From the NCBI GenBank assembly GCA_002305205.1, contig DBQJ01000021.1:6448-64438 (forward strand): a stretch of DNA of 57,991 nt. Direction: 5' to 3'. Source of the DNA: a candidate division WWE3 bacterium UBA1397. Its GTDB lineage: Bacteria > Patescibacteriota > WWE3 > UBA101185 > UBA10185. The notes beneath the pieces were generated by a model. That model had not been told where the DNA came from. It was given only the letters and a program-made list of their open reading frames with translations, and ran no database searches. A program made the translations under genes and the position numbers. Shown piece by piece: positions 31,493-39,924 of this stretch. Within the stretch, counting starts at the first letter, position 1. Each line of letters starts with the position of its first letter.

Positions 31493-32348
31493 GGAAAACC
31501 TTTTATCTGATTGGATAGCATTTCCCAGAAAAATCTCAAGTATGTACAAGAATGGTGAGATAAACAGACCGGAGTACCTTGTTTGTTTACACTTACGGCT
31601 TCAAGCTAATCCCTATGGAATAAGCTCTACTTGCCTAGAGGCAATAAGAAATGATGTGTTTGGAAAGAGTACGGGTCATAAAGGTGTAACTCTAAATTAT
31701 GTAAATAAAATACTACTTTCCTTAAAGCGTAAGAGGATGTTGTACTATCAAGACAGGGCTGGGAGGTCAGGTTCGTTTGAGATTCGCTTTGCCGATTTTA
31801 TTGACCCTAACAAGAACATTACTGATATAAAACACCTATTTGAAAGTGACTATAGTAAGAGAAGTAGCACACCTTTGAGAGTATCCGTATCAGAGGTTAC
31901 TGCAGAACTCAAAGAAGAAAATCAGAGGTTTGAAAATCCAATAAATGAGGGGGTGAAAACTAACGAAGATGTTGGTGCAAAGGGAATAATCACAGGTTAT
32001 AATAATGATACCGATATACAAAACAAGATTGAAAATACCGATATATCGGTTTCTTATAAAAAGGGAGATGGGGAAAAACCACTACCCGAGTATGTGTGTA
32101 GAAACCCAACCGATAGTTTCGCACCGAACGGGTATGAGGAAAACACAGCTAAAGAAATTGCGGGTGGGATTGGCGAAAAATGTATGGACCGATACCTAGC
32201 CCTTATACGGAAGGGTCAGTTTGGTGTTTTGGAAAAAGCGTTTGGAGAGTTTAAGGAAGACTTGGAGAATGGAAAAAACCCTAGTGATAAGCCCGCTTAC
32301 CTTAACAGCATAATTACAAGAATGCTTAAAGAAAAAATTGGAAAATAG
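31464..32348 (+). CDS. Replication-initiator-like winged-helix protein (element C)
   Basis: 294 residues, colinear with the 295-residue element A protein: SDWIAFPRKISSMYKNGEIN, ANPYGISSTCLEAIRNDVFG, GRSGSFEIRFADFIDP in the N-terminal DNA-binding part, a divergent linker near 130-190, and a conserved end GEKCMDRYLALIRKGQFGVL..AYLNSIITRMLKEKIGK. GGGGGTC before the ATG is the ribosome-binding site. Role in initiation is inferred, not proved. Confidence 0.55.
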   Translation: MANAKQIKNEENLLSDWIAFPRKISSMYKNGEINRPEYLVCLHLRLQANPYGISSTCLEAIRNDVFGKSTGHKGVTLNYVNKILLSLKRKRMLYYQDRAGRSGSFEIRFADFIDPNKNITDIKHLFESDYSKRSSTPLRVSVSEVTAELKEENQRFENPINEGVKTNEDVGAKGIITGYNNDTDIQNKIENTDISVSYKKGDGEKPLPEYVCRNPTDSFAPNGYEENTAKEIAGGIGEKCMDRYLALIRKGQFGVLEKAFGEFKEDLENGKNPSDKPAYLNSIITRMLKEKIGK

Positions 32349-32354
32349 TTTTAT

Positions 32355-33890
32355 ATGTATGGTTTAGAAGAACTAAAACCAAAAATAGGAACAAGATTAA
32401 AAGCCGTCGATTACGAGCGTGTAAGCACGCCTGGTCAGGTAATAAACGGGCATTCGATGGAAGTGCAAAGAAAACTTTTTACAACTCTAGTAGAGCAACA
32501 CGATATTGAAGTTCTCAAAACTTTTGAGGACCCAGGGAAATCTGCCAGAAATCTTAATCGAAGGGACATTGAGGAGCTTATGGATTTTTGTGATGACAAC
32601 TCTGACCTTTTGGATGTTGTTTTTGTGCAGGATACCTCAAGGCTTTGTAGAAATGTAGCCGACCATTTAGCCTTAAAAGCATTTCTGAAAAAAAGAGATA
32701 TAAAACTCATCCCGCTTGATGGTTACTTTGGCGATTCTGATGAGGGTGAGTTTGCGGATATTGTTGTTGCAGCAATTAACCAGCTTGAAAGTAGAAGAAC
32801 AGGTAAGAAAACAAAGCGTGTAATGCTAGCACTCGCAGAAAAGGGTTTGAAACCAGGAATGGCTCCACTTGGCTACCTAAACTCCTATCAAAAGGATGTT
32901 CCGATTAAACCAGACCCCGAAAAGAAGCATTTTATTTACTGTATTTATGAGATGTGGCTAACCGGAAGCTACTCTGTAAAAGCAATCGCTGATATCCAAT
33001 TTGAAAAGGGCTTTCGTTCTAAAGAAGGTAAGCAAGTTCAAAAAAATACGATAACAAATATCCTAAAAAATATACTCTATGCTGGTGGATTATTTTACGA
33101 CGGAATAAAATATGAAAAAGCGATGCACGAAGGTATAGTTCCTTTGGATTGGCATTACCGTTCTCTTGCTATGTTTGAAAAGAAAAACAAAGGTGCAAAT
33201 CGAAATAGAAAATATGTAACGCTGTTAGCCGGATATGCCACTTGTCTGAAGTGTGGAAATCAAATGTTTGGTGAATATCATCCAAAAGGTAATTATTATC
33301 GCTGTCAGCATTGTGCAAAAACTAATGTTTCCCTTGAAGATGCCGACGATAAAGTTTCAGCCTTCTTTCACGGAACCGTATTTACAGAAGAAGCCTTGCG
33401 TAAGTTAAGGGATGCGCTCTACGAGGTCAAAAAGGACCAAGGCTCGAGTGTTCCAGAACAGCTAAAGACTTTAAGGCAACGAAGGGACGCTCTGGACAAG
33501 AAAATGCGAGTAATTGAGGACAAGATGTTCTCCGGTGATGAGTTAGTGGATTCTGAACGCTTAAAAGGTAGATATCAGCCACTAAAGGATGAGTTGAGGA
33601 TTGTGGAAGGTCAAATTAAAGACCTAGATAAGCCTTCTACCAATCTTAAAGATTCCGAGATTGAGAAGATTATCAAAGGTTTGAGAAACATTGGTGACCT
33701 TTACGATGCAATGACCAAGCCACAACGAAAGCAGTTTATAAGGTTTTTTATCTCAAAAGCATTTCTGGAGAAGGAGCGGGTTGTAACGAGTTTTGAGTTC
33801 GTACCAGAGTTTGAGGCTTTAGTTACAAGGGATTTAGTTCGTATAAGGGCTAATTGGCTCCCCCGCGTGGATTCGAACCACGAACCTTGA
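32355..33890 (+). CDS. Large serine recombinase, element C (tail reads into tRNA-Asn)
   Basis: 511 residues, a close homologue of the element A enzyme with the same layout: nucleophile in YERVST, LESRRTGKKTKRVM, zinc ribbon CLKCG..CQHC near 297-316, coiled coil near 375. NWL at 500-502 falls at the same residue numbers as in element A and is encoded by core 4; the remaining PRVDSNHEP is the antisense reading of the T-arm of tRNA-Asn. Its native tail is the element C left end, PIVVFIRSLIPVLV. It follows the replication gene by 6 nt. Likely catalyses integration of C at tRNA-Asn. Confidence 0.88.
   Translation: MYGLEELKPKIGTRLKAVDYERVSTPGQVINGHSMEVQRKLFTTLVEQHDIEVLKTFEDPGKSARNLNRRDIEELMDFCDDNSDLLDVVFVQDTSRLCRNVADHLALKAFLKKRDIKLIPLDGYFGDSDEGEFADIVVAAINQLESRRTGKKTKRVMLALAEKGLKPGMAPLGYLNSYQKDVPIKPDPEKKHFIYCIYEMWLTGSYSVKAIADIQFEKGFRSKEGKQVQKNTITNILKNILYAGGLFYDGIKYEKAMHEGIVPLDWHYRSLAMFEKKNKGANRNRKYVTLLAGYATCLKCGNQMFGEYHPKGNYYRCQHCAKTNVSLEDADDKVSAFFHGTVFTEEALRKLRDALYEVKKDQGSSVPEQLKTLRQRRDALDKKMRVIEDKMFSGDELVDSERLKGRYQPLKDELRIVEGQIKDLDKPSTNLKDSEIEKIIKGLRNIGDLYDAMTKPQRKQFIRFFISKAFLEKERVVTSFEFVPEFEALVTRDLVRIRANWLPRVDSNHEP
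33853..33863. repeat. Attachment core 4 (right end of element C, inside tRNA-Asn 3' end)
   Basis: ATTGGCTCCCC. On the minus strand it is the end of the tRNA-Asn acceptor stem, discriminator base and encoded CCA. Integration leaves the tRNA intact because the core is supplied by the element. Confidence 0.8.
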
Positions 33891-33929
33891 AGTTAACAGC
33901 TTCCTGCTCTACCGTTGAGCTACAGGGGA
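33855..33929 (-). tRNA. tRNA-Asn (GUU), with encoded CCA; integration target
   Basis: Cloverleaf: acceptor TCCCCTG/CGGGGGA, D-arm GCTC..GAGC, anticodon loop CTGTTAA (anticodon GTT), T-arm CGTGG-TTCGAAT-CCACG, discriminator G and encoded CCA. The anticodon stem GGAAG/CTTCA has a G-A mismatch at its base. The element C recombinase frame overlaps its 3' end. Confidence 0.93.
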
Positions 33930-33983
33930 ATAATGGCTTTTGCATGTTATCACAGGATTAATATGTGTTCAACGATTCAATAC

Positions 33984-34844
33984 TTACTCCGTTTTATTTT
34001 CTATACCTATACTCTTTTTTAATACGTAAACGGAGATTAATAAATTCAAAAATAATACTAAGAGCATAAAATAACCTATATTTATACCACTAAGAACATA
34101 CAAAACATAAAGTATTAAGGGTATGGTAGAAGTGTGTGCTGTAATCTGAAAAGACTCTTTATAACTGATCTTATTCTTCACTATAGTAGCTATAAATAAA
34201 AACAATAAGGATACAGCCGGGAAATAAAATAAACAGTATATGGATATTAGTATGAAGGAAATGATTAAAGCAACAGGTACTATAGCAATAAGAAATACAG
34301 TTACATAAATTTTGGCATTATCTATGTATTTACTAATCCCTTCTTTATTTATCTCGCTGTCAGGCATATTTTCTACAGGATATGCTCTTATACCCTCTGT
34401 ATCCCTATATATAACATTTACATCGTTGACTAATACTAATGTTTTCATATTTTCTAAATCTTCTATCACACCGTTTCTATAGAAAACAACCGAATTTTTT
34501 ATCTCAGTATTTATACCTTCTTTACTTTCATAACGTTTCATTTCCTCAGGAATAGGTATATAGAAAGGGTCGGGTTTGTTTAATTCCCATTTCCCATCCT
34601 TTATCTTAAGAACAAAATCATCGGGTACTGATTTACTTACATTCAATAAAACTTTATCCAAAGTTTTTTTTAGATTAGGTATGGTAAAACCCAATCTGAT
34701 GGAAAAGATAAGAGAAATGAAGAAAATTAAAAACAGCAGATATTTAATAGAAAATCCTACATTTGTTCTAATCAAATCTCTGTAATAAATTGGACTAGTA
34801 CAGCTTTTCTTGAATACATAAATAAAAGCCTTTATCTTTCTCAT
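33984..34844 (-). CDS. DUF1189-like membrane protein
   Basis: About 286 residues. One N-terminal helix (YLLFLIFFISLIFSIRLGF), an exported domain of ~120 residues (VSKSVPDDFVLKIKDGKWEL..NPDPFYIPIPEE is the DUF1189-type strand pattern), then four to five helices. The true start is the ATG at 34844: TATAAT at 34851-34856 ends 6 nt before it and excludes the longer TTG frame. Function of the family unknown. Divergent from the SUF regulator. Confidence 0.7.
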   Translation of the reverse strand: MRKIKAFIYVFKKSCTSPIYYRDLIRTNVGFSIKYLLFLIFFISLIFSIRLGFTIPNLKKTLDKVLLNVSKSVPDDFVLKIKDGKWELNKPDPFYIPIPEEMKRYESKEGINTEIKNSVVFYRNGVIEDLENMKTLVLVNDVNVIYRDTEGIRAYPVENMPDSEINKEGISKYIDNAKIYVTVFLIAIVPVALIISFILISIYCLFYFPAVSLLFLFIATIVKNKISYKESFQITAHTSTIPLILYVLYVLSGINIGYFMLLVLFLNLLISVYVLKKSIGIENKTE

Positions 34845-34850
34845 AGGCAA

Positions 34851-34856
34851 ATTATA
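34851..34856 (-). promoter_or_regulatory. -10 box TATAAT, leaderless start of the DUF1189-like gene
   Basis: TATAAT, six nt (TTGCCT), then ATG. One of the clearest leaderless-type promoters in the window. Confidence 0.55.
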
Positions 34857-34878
34857 TCAGAGTTTGCTTTCTTTTATA

Positions 34879-34898
34879 ATATAGACTACTATCTATAT
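34879..34898. promoter_or_regulatory. Palindromic operator before the SUF regulator
   Basis: ATATAGA-CTACTA-TCTATAT, placed between a TATAAT -10 box (34875-34880) and the ATG at 34902. Size and symmetry suit a dimeric winged-helix repressor, so autoregulation of the SUF operon is likely. Confidence 0.5.
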
Positions 34899-34901
34899 GT
34901 T

Positions 34902-35207
34902 ATGAATAAAAATAATAAAAAACAAAGTGAAAATACATCCTCATACTGCACTAAATGCTTCGGGTCTCTAGGTGTAGCATCCAGGATGAAGATATACCTT
35001 TTTATAAAAAAATCAGGAAAATCGGATGTAAATCGTATAGTAAAACATATAAACCTTAGACAACCTACTGTATCTTACCACCTTAAAGATATGAAAATAC
35101 TCGGTCTTTTGAACAGTGTGAGAAAAGGGAAAAGGATATATTACTCAATTAATAAGAATTGTCCTATCAATCACTCACATTGTGTATTAGGGGATTTAAA
35201 TATTTAA
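34902..35207 (+). CDS. ArsR-type winged-helix regulator of the SUF operon
   Basis: 101 residues. Helix-turn-helix core VNRIVKHINLRQPTVSYHLK, wing VRKGKRIYYSIN. Cysteines at both ends (YCTKCFG near residue 15; NCPINHSHCVLG at the C-terminus) could hold a metal or Fe-S cluster. It directly precedes sufC (1 nt), taking the place that IscR or SufR has in other bacteria. It probably senses iron or cluster status and binds the palindrome upstream; this is inference. Confidence 0.75.
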   Translation: MNKNNKKQSENTSSYCTKCFGSLGVASRMKIYLFIKKSGKSDVNRIVKHINLRQPTVSYHLKDMKILGLLNSVRKGKRIYYSINKNCPINHSHCVLGDLNI

Positions 35208-35208
35208 T

Positions 35209-35919
35209 ATGCTTAAAGTAAAAGAACTATCAGTAGAAATAGAAAATAATCTAATATTAAATAACATTAATCTTGAGATACCTGACGGAGAAATACATGT
35301 TCTTATGGGCAAGAACGGTTCCGGTAAAAGCACATTAGCTCAAACGATAATGGGAAATCCCATGTGTAAGATATCCTCAGGAGAAATATATTTCAAAGGT
35401 AAAAATATATCTGATCTAAATACTGAGAATAGGGCAAAGCAAGGGATATTTTTATCATTCCAAAACCCCATAGAAATACCGGGGGTAAATATATTTGGAT
35501 ATCTCCGTACTATTTATAATCAAACACATGAGAATAAACTATCTCCCGTAAAATTTAGAGAACATACTAAAAAATATCTGGAAATGCTTGATTTAAAAGA
35601 TGATATATACAATCGTTTCCTAAATGAAGGTTTTTCCGGAGGAGAGAAGAAAAAACTGGAACTTCTTCAATGTTTAGTATTAGAACCCAGACTAATCATC
35701 CTAGATGAAATTGACAGCGGTTTGGATGTGGAGGCATTAAAAATAATCGGGGAGGTATTGAATAGAATAGAAAATACTACAATATTAATAATTACCCATT
35801 ATGCCAGAATATTGAAATATTTATCCCCTTCCCGAGTGCATATTATGAGCGAAGGGACAATAATAAAGAGCGGAGACATCAATCTAATTGATCAGATAGA
35901 GGAAAAAGGATTTAAATAA
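35209..35919 (+). CDS. sufC: SufC, ABC-type ATPase of the SUF Fe-S assembly complex
   Basis: 236 residues. Walker A GKNGSGKST, Q-loop SFQNPIEIPG (the Suf-specific form), signature FSGGEKKKLELLQ, Walker B LIILDEIDSGLD, and H-loop TH. SufC drives conformational change of the SufBD scaffold that builds Fe-S clusters in the cytoplasm. It overlaps sufB by one nt. Confidence 0.95.
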   Translation: MLKVKELSVEIENNLILNNINLEIPDGEIHVLMGKNGSGKSTLAQTIMGNPMCKISSGEIYFKGKNISDLNTENRAKQGIFLSFQNPIEIPGVNIFGYLRTIYNQTHENKLSPVKFREHTKKYLEMLDLKDDIYNRFLNEGFSGGEKKKLELLQCLVLEPRLIILDEIDSGLDVEALKIIGEVLNRIENTTILIITHYARILKYLSPSRVHIMSEGTIIKSGDINLIDQIEEKGFK

Positions 35920-37256
35920 TGCCGGGGGAAGCAAGAAGGGGATTAAGCAGACAAGTAGTAGAAGAGATATCGTCATTGAAAAATGAACCAAAGTGGATGA
36001 GAGATTATAGACTGAAATCATTTGCATATTTTACAGAGAAAGAAATTCCAGATTGGGGTCCTGATTTATCTAAAGTAGATTTTAACGATATCTGTTATTA
36101 TCTAAAACCACTGGATAAAGAGAAAAGAGATTGGAACGAAGTACCGGAGAAGATAAAAAAAACATTTGAAGTATTAGGCATTCCACAGGCTGAAAGAGAT
36201 TATCTGGCAGGTGTAAAAGCCCAGTATGATTCTGAAGTTGCATATTCCTCACTGCAAAAGGAAGCTGAGGAAGAGGGTGTAATTTTTTTATCAATGGATC
36301 AGGCATTAAAAAAATACCCCTCTTTAGTACAGGAGCATTTTGGAAAATTAATTCCTTTCTCAGATAATAAATTCTCTGCTTTAAATAGTGCTGTTTGGTC
36401 CGGAGGTTCTTTTGTATATATTCCCAAGGGAGTAAAAGTAAAAAGACCATTGCAGGCATACTTCCGTCTTAATGCCAGGAATATGGGTCAGTTTGAAAGG
36501 ACATTGATAATTGCCGATGAGAATTCCTTTGCTCATTACATAGAAGGATGTACAGCCCCCGTTTACTCTGCTGATTCCCTGCATGCTGCAGTAGTAGAAG
36601 TTTATGTAAAGAAAAATGCCCGTTTAAGATACACAACAATACAGAATTGGTCAGGTGATGTTTATAACTTAGTGACTAAGAGAGCCGGAGTGGAAGAAAA
36701 TGGTGTAATGGAATGGGTTGATGGAAATTTAGGTTCAAGAGTAACAATGAAATACCCCTCGTGTTATTTAATAGGAAAAGGCGCAAGAGGCGAAATGCTT
36801 TCTTTGTCCTATGCAGGAGAAAATCAGAATCAAGATGCCGGAGCAAAGATGGTTCATTTAGCACCAAATACCTCATCAATAATAGTATCCAAATCAGTAT
36901 CTCAAAAAGGAGGTGTATCCAGCTATAGAGGTTTAGTTGAGATGTCCCCAATAGCATACAATTCCAAATCTCATGTTGAGTGCGATGCACTTATTCTTGA
37001 TTCAAAGTCCTTTTCTAATACTTATCCTGTAATGAGAAATAATAACAATACATCTTATATAGAACACGAAGCTTCCGTAAGCAAAGTATCGGATGAAAAA
37101 ATATTTTATTTAATGAGCAGGGGTTTGAGTAAATCCGAAGCTATGGGACTTATTGTTTCGGGATTTATTGAACCCATTATAAAAGATCTTTCCATGGAAT
37201 ATGCAGTAGAACTAAATAATCTAATTAATATGGAAATGGAAGGAAGTGTAGGATGA
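35919..37256 (+). CDS. sufB: SufB, scaffold subunit of the SUF complex
   Basis: 445 residues. Family patterns: VWSGGSFVYIPKGVKVKRPL, YIEGCTAPVYSADSLHAAVV, CYLIGKGARGEMLSLSYAG, SQKGGVSSYRGLVEM, ECDALILDSKSFSNTYPVM, IEHEASVSKVSDEKIFYLMS. The last carries the conserved glutamate/cysteine-region residues used in cluster assembly with SufD. Length is slightly below typical (~465-495). Overlaps sufD by 4 nt (ATGA). Confidence 0.95.
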   Translation: MPGEARRGLSRQVVEEISSLKNEPKWMRDYRLKSFAYFTEKEIPDWGPDLSKVDFNDICYYLKPLDKEKRDWNEVPEKIKKTFEVLGIPQAERDYLAGVKAQYDSEVAYSSLQKEAEEEGVIFLSMDQALKKYPSLVQEHFGKLIPFSDNKFSALNSAVWSGGSFVYIPKGVKVKRPLQAYFRLNARNMGQFERTLIIADENSFAHYIEGCTAPVYSADSLHAAVVEVYVKKNARLRYTTIQNWSGDVYNLVTKRAGVEENGVMEWVDGNLGSRVTMKYPSCYLIGKGARGEMLSLSYAGENQNQDAGAKMVHLAPNTSSIIVSKSVSQKGGVSSYRGLVEMSPIAYNSKSHVECDALILDSKSFSNTYPVMRNNNNTSYIEHEASVSKVSDEKIFYLMSRGLSKSEAMGLIVSGFIEPIIKDLSMEYAVELNNLINMEMEGSVG

Positions 37257-37879
37257 AAATAGAAACTATTAATATAAATAATAATATAAATACATACAAA
37301 GCGACTGAAGACACCCAATATATATTACAAATGGATACAAGTAATAATAAATATAAATCAATTAATGAAATATCTATAGATTTTATACTGGCAAAAGAAG
37401 ATGTAAATCTACAAATAATTGGGCCTATGATTATTCGAGAAGAGCAGAATATAAAAATAAGTATTCAGGTAAAACATATGGTTCCCAATACATCATGTGA
37501 AGTTTTAATTAAGTCAGTAATATTTCCTCACTCTTCATTGGATTTTCTGGGAAGAATATATATAGACAATCATTCTAGAAATACAACTGCTTCCCTCAAA
37601 GATAACTCTCTTTTGATAGGCGAAGGAGCTAGGAAATACTCCAGACCTGTATTGGAAATACATAACAATGAGGTAAAAGCATCCCACGGCTCTGCATCAG
37701 GAAATATTGATCCTCTTTCTTTATATTATTTACAAAGCAGGGGATTAAACAAGTCTCAGTCGGAGAATATTCTAATAGAAGGTTTTCTTGATGATTTGAT
37801 AAATAGAATAAACGATAGAGGTATTAGAGATAAGTTAATAAAAGAGTTAAAATTCAAGGAGAAAGAACCAATTATATGA
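37253..37879 (+). CDS. sufD: Short SufD-like protein
   Basis: Only 208 residues against ~400 in most SufD. The C-terminal beta-helix and tail are present: SLKDNSLLIGEGARKYSRP, NEVKASHGSASGNIDPLSLY (with the HG motif), YLQSRGLNKSQSENILIEGF. The N-terminal helical domain and much of the beta-helix are missing. It should still pair with SufB through the C-terminal half. Coupled to neighbours by ATGA overlaps. Confidence 0.85.
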   Translation: MKIETININNNINTYKATEDTQYILQMDTSNNKYKSINEISIDFILAKEDVNLQIIGPMIIREEQNIKISIQVKHMVPNTSCEVLIKSVIFPHSSLDFLGRIYIDNHSRNTTASLKDNSLLIGEGARKYSRPVLEIHNNEVKASHGSASGNIDPLSLYYLQSRGLNKSQSENILIEGFLDDLINRINDRGIRDKLIKELKFKEKEPII

Positions 37880-39090
37880 AAGATGTTAGAAAAGACTTTC
37901 CAATACTAAATAGAACGGTTAACGGTAGCCCTTTGATTTATCTAGATAATGCAGCTACATCTCAGAAACCTAAAGAAGTAGTAGATAAGATAGTAGAATA
38001 TTATTATAAATATAATTCTAATGTACATAGAGGAATACATACATTGAGTGAAGAATCAACAGAGATGTATGAAGGAGCAAGAAAATTGATTTCTGATTTT
38101 ATAGGGGCTGATAACCCAAGAGAAATATTATTTACCAAGGGTACAACAGAATCCCTCAATAGAATAGCTGAAAGATGGGTTCCGGCAAATTTAAAAAGGG
38201 GAGATGTAATATTGTTAAGTGATCTTGAACATCACAGTAATATAATTCCATGGCAGAAGGCTGCGGAAAGGATAGGAGCAGAAATTAATTATATTAATAC
38301 TGATGATAATGGAGAAATAACCATAGAAGAAGTAAAGAAGATGATAAGTGACAAGGTTAAGTTGATATCCATTTCCCATGCATCAAATGTATTAGGGACA
38401 ATAGTTCCAATAAAAGAAATATGCAAATTAGCACATGATAAGGGTATATATGTTTGTGTAGACGGCGCACAGGCAGCCCCCCATCTTAAAATTAATGTTC
38501 AGTCCCTGGGTTGTGATTTCTATGCGTTTTCTTCACATAAAATGCTTGGTCCTATGGGAGTGGGAGTCCTATGGGCTAAAGAAAAAATATTAAAGGAATT
38601 AGAGCCCTATGAATATGGAGGGGGTATGATAGATGAAGTATCTTTTAAAAATGCTGCTTGGGCGGAAATTCCAATTAGATTTGAAGCCGGCACACCTAAT
38701 GTATCCGGAGCAGTAGGTTTAGGAGCCGCAGTAACTTATTTATCCAATATTGGTATGGATAATATCAGAAATCATGAAATAGAGTTAAGCAAATATCTAC
38801 TGGAAGGGCTGAAAGAAATTAAAGGCATAAATATAATTGGTCCCAGAGAAGCTGATAAAAGAACCGGATTAATATCGTTCTATTTTTTAAATATACACTC
38901 TCATGATATTGCTTCGGTGTTAAATACATTGGGTATAGCTGTAAGATCGGGTTACCACTGTGCTATGCCTTTACACAATAAATTAAACATACCTTCAACT
39001 GTTAGAGTTAGTTATTACCTTTATAATACAAAGGAAGAGCTGAATACTTTACTCAATGGTATAAAGAAAGCACTAGATATTTTATCTTAA
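37876..39090 (+). CDS. sufS: SufS, group II cysteine desulfurase
   Basis: 404 residues, PLP enzyme. Starts MKDVRKDFPIL; YLDNAATSQKPKEVVD binds the cofactor region, DLEHHSN contains the His that stacks on PLP, AFSSHKMLGPMG holds the Schiff-base Lys, and RSGYHCAMPLH the catalytic Cys on the flexible loop. It releases sulfur from cysteine as persulfide for SufU. No SufE in the window. Confidence 0.95.
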   Translation: MKDVRKDFPILNRTVNGSPLIYLDNAATSQKPKEVVDKIVEYYYKYNSNVHRGIHTLSEESTEMYEGARKLISDFIGADNPREILFTKGTTESLNRIAERWVPANLKRGDVILLSDLEHHSNIIPWQKAAERIGAEINYINTDDNGEITIEEVKKMISDKVKLISISHASNVLGTIVPIKEICKLAHDKGIYVCVDGAQAAPHLKINVQSLGCDFYAFSSHKMLGPMGVGVLWAKEKILKELEPYEYGGGMIDEVSFKNAAWAEIPIRFEAGTPNVSGAVGLGAAVTYLSNIGMDNIRNHEIELSKYLLEGLKEIKGINIIGPREADKRTGLISFYFLNIHSHDIASVLNTLGIAVRSGYHCAMPLHNKLNIPSTVRVSYYLYNTKEELNTLLNGIKKALDILS

Positions 39091-39094
39091 AATT

Positions 39095-39460
39095 ATGCAT
39101 GATATAAAAAGAGATGAGATTATGGATTTGTATAAGAACCCTCATAACAAAGGTTATATGAGCAAGCCCACAGTCTCAGTATCCAAGAAAAATCCTATGT
39201 GTGGAGATGAGGTCAATCTACAGTTGAAGATTGATAATGGAATAATTACTGATGCTAAGTTTGATGGAAATGCCTGTTCCGTAAGTATAATTTCATCCTC
39301 TGTTCTTACGGATTATATAATTGGTAAATCTATAAATGAAGTTAAAAAGATAAAGAAGAACGATTTGTTAAAATTAATAGACATGAATTTATCTACCAGT
39401 AGAATATCGTGTGCCTCAGTAGTATTTTCTGCATTACAAAATGCATTGGAGGATTTATGA
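39095..39460 (+). CDS. sufU: SufU/IscU-type sulfur relay or scaffold protein
   Basis: 121 residues. Three conserved cysteines in NPMCGDEV, GNACSVSIISSS and ISCASV, plus the Asp of CGD. The sequence is of the SufU type but lacks the 18-20-residue insert of classical SufU between the second and third Cys, so it may act as either sulfur acceptor (with Zn) or scaffold. Starts 4 nt after sufS; ends in an ATGA overlap with the next gene. Confidence 0.87.
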   Translation: MHDIKRDEIMDLYKNPHNKGYMSKPTVSVSKKNPMCGDEVNLQLKIDNGIITDAKFDGNACSVSIISSSVLTDYIIGKSINEVKKIKKNDLLKLIDMNLSTSRISCASVVFSALQNALEDL

Positions 39461-39669
39461 ATATAGATAAGAATACAAACTTAGGAGAATTGATTAAGGA
39501 ACACCCCGAGACAGTAGAAATATTTATGGATTATGGTATGCATTGTGTGGGATGTGTTGCCAGTGCTTACGATACAATAGAACAGGGAGCAAAAGTACAT
39601 GGGTTAAGCGATGAAGATATTGAGGAAATGGTTCAGAGACTAAAAGAAGTAATTAGATATAAAGAGTAA
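39457..39669 (+). CDS. DUF1858-type redox disulfide protein
   Basis: 70 residues: TNLGELIKEHPETVEIFMDY, GMHCVGCVASAYDTIEQGA, then a helical end. The CVGC motif and length match the DUF1858 / 'hybrid-cluster-protein-associated redox disulfide' domain and the N-terminus of ScdA-like proteins. Excellent GGAGG ribosome-binding site; overlaps the preceding stop. Its place in the SUF operon suggests a role in Fe-S maturation or repair. Confidence 0.82.
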   Translation: MNIDKNTNLGELIKEHPETVEIFMDYGMHCVGCVASAYDTIEQGAKVHGLSDEDIEEMVQRLKEVIRYKE

Positions 39670-39687
39670 TTATTTTAGGAGGATATT

Positions 39688-39924
39688 ATGGATGAGAATA
39701 AAAGAAAAATAGTTAGGGTCGAAATAGATTCCAAAGCATGTATTTCATGCGGTACTTGTACTGTATTAGCTCCAAAGGCATTTGAAATAGATGATCAGGG
39801 TCATTCCATAGTTAAAGATTCATGGAAAGAATTAAGTGATGAGGAAATAATAAAAGCAGCAAAAGCATGTCCTTCAGAAGCAATAATGTTATTTGATGAA
39901 GAAGGGAAAAGAATGGAATTATGA
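39688..39924 (+). CDS. Single-cluster ferredoxin
   Basis: 78 residues. CISCGTCTVLAPKAFEID and KACPSEAIMLF provide the four ligands of one [4Fe-4S] cluster (CxxCxxC..CP), as in monocluster ferredoxins of Thermotoga/Bacillus type. AGGAGG before the ATG. It may supply electrons for cluster assembly or be a client of the operon. Overlaps hpf by 4 nt. Confidence 0.88.
   Translation: MDENKRKIVRVEIDSKACISCGTCTVLAPKAFEIDDQGHSIVKDSWKELSDEEIIKAAKACPSEAIMLFDEEGKRMEL

Larger units (their letters stand above)
25649..33860 (+). mobile_element. Integrated element C (arsenic/thiol-type operon cargo)
   Basis: Between cores 3 and 4. Holds an ArsR - thioredoxin fusion - permease - membrane protein operon, a minus-strand block of two membrane-related genes with a pseudoknot leader, an unknown gene, an attenuator-like leader, a micro-gene, a replication-initiator-like gene and a recombinase. 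The last two are close homologues of those in element A. It is the element adjacent to tRNA-Asn. Confidence 0.78.

Noticed and set aside
33864..33890. Recombinase C-terminus PRVDSNHEP as a natural protein end
   Set aside because: It is the antisense translation of the tRNA-Asn T-arm region, created by integration, so it is not a conserved domain.
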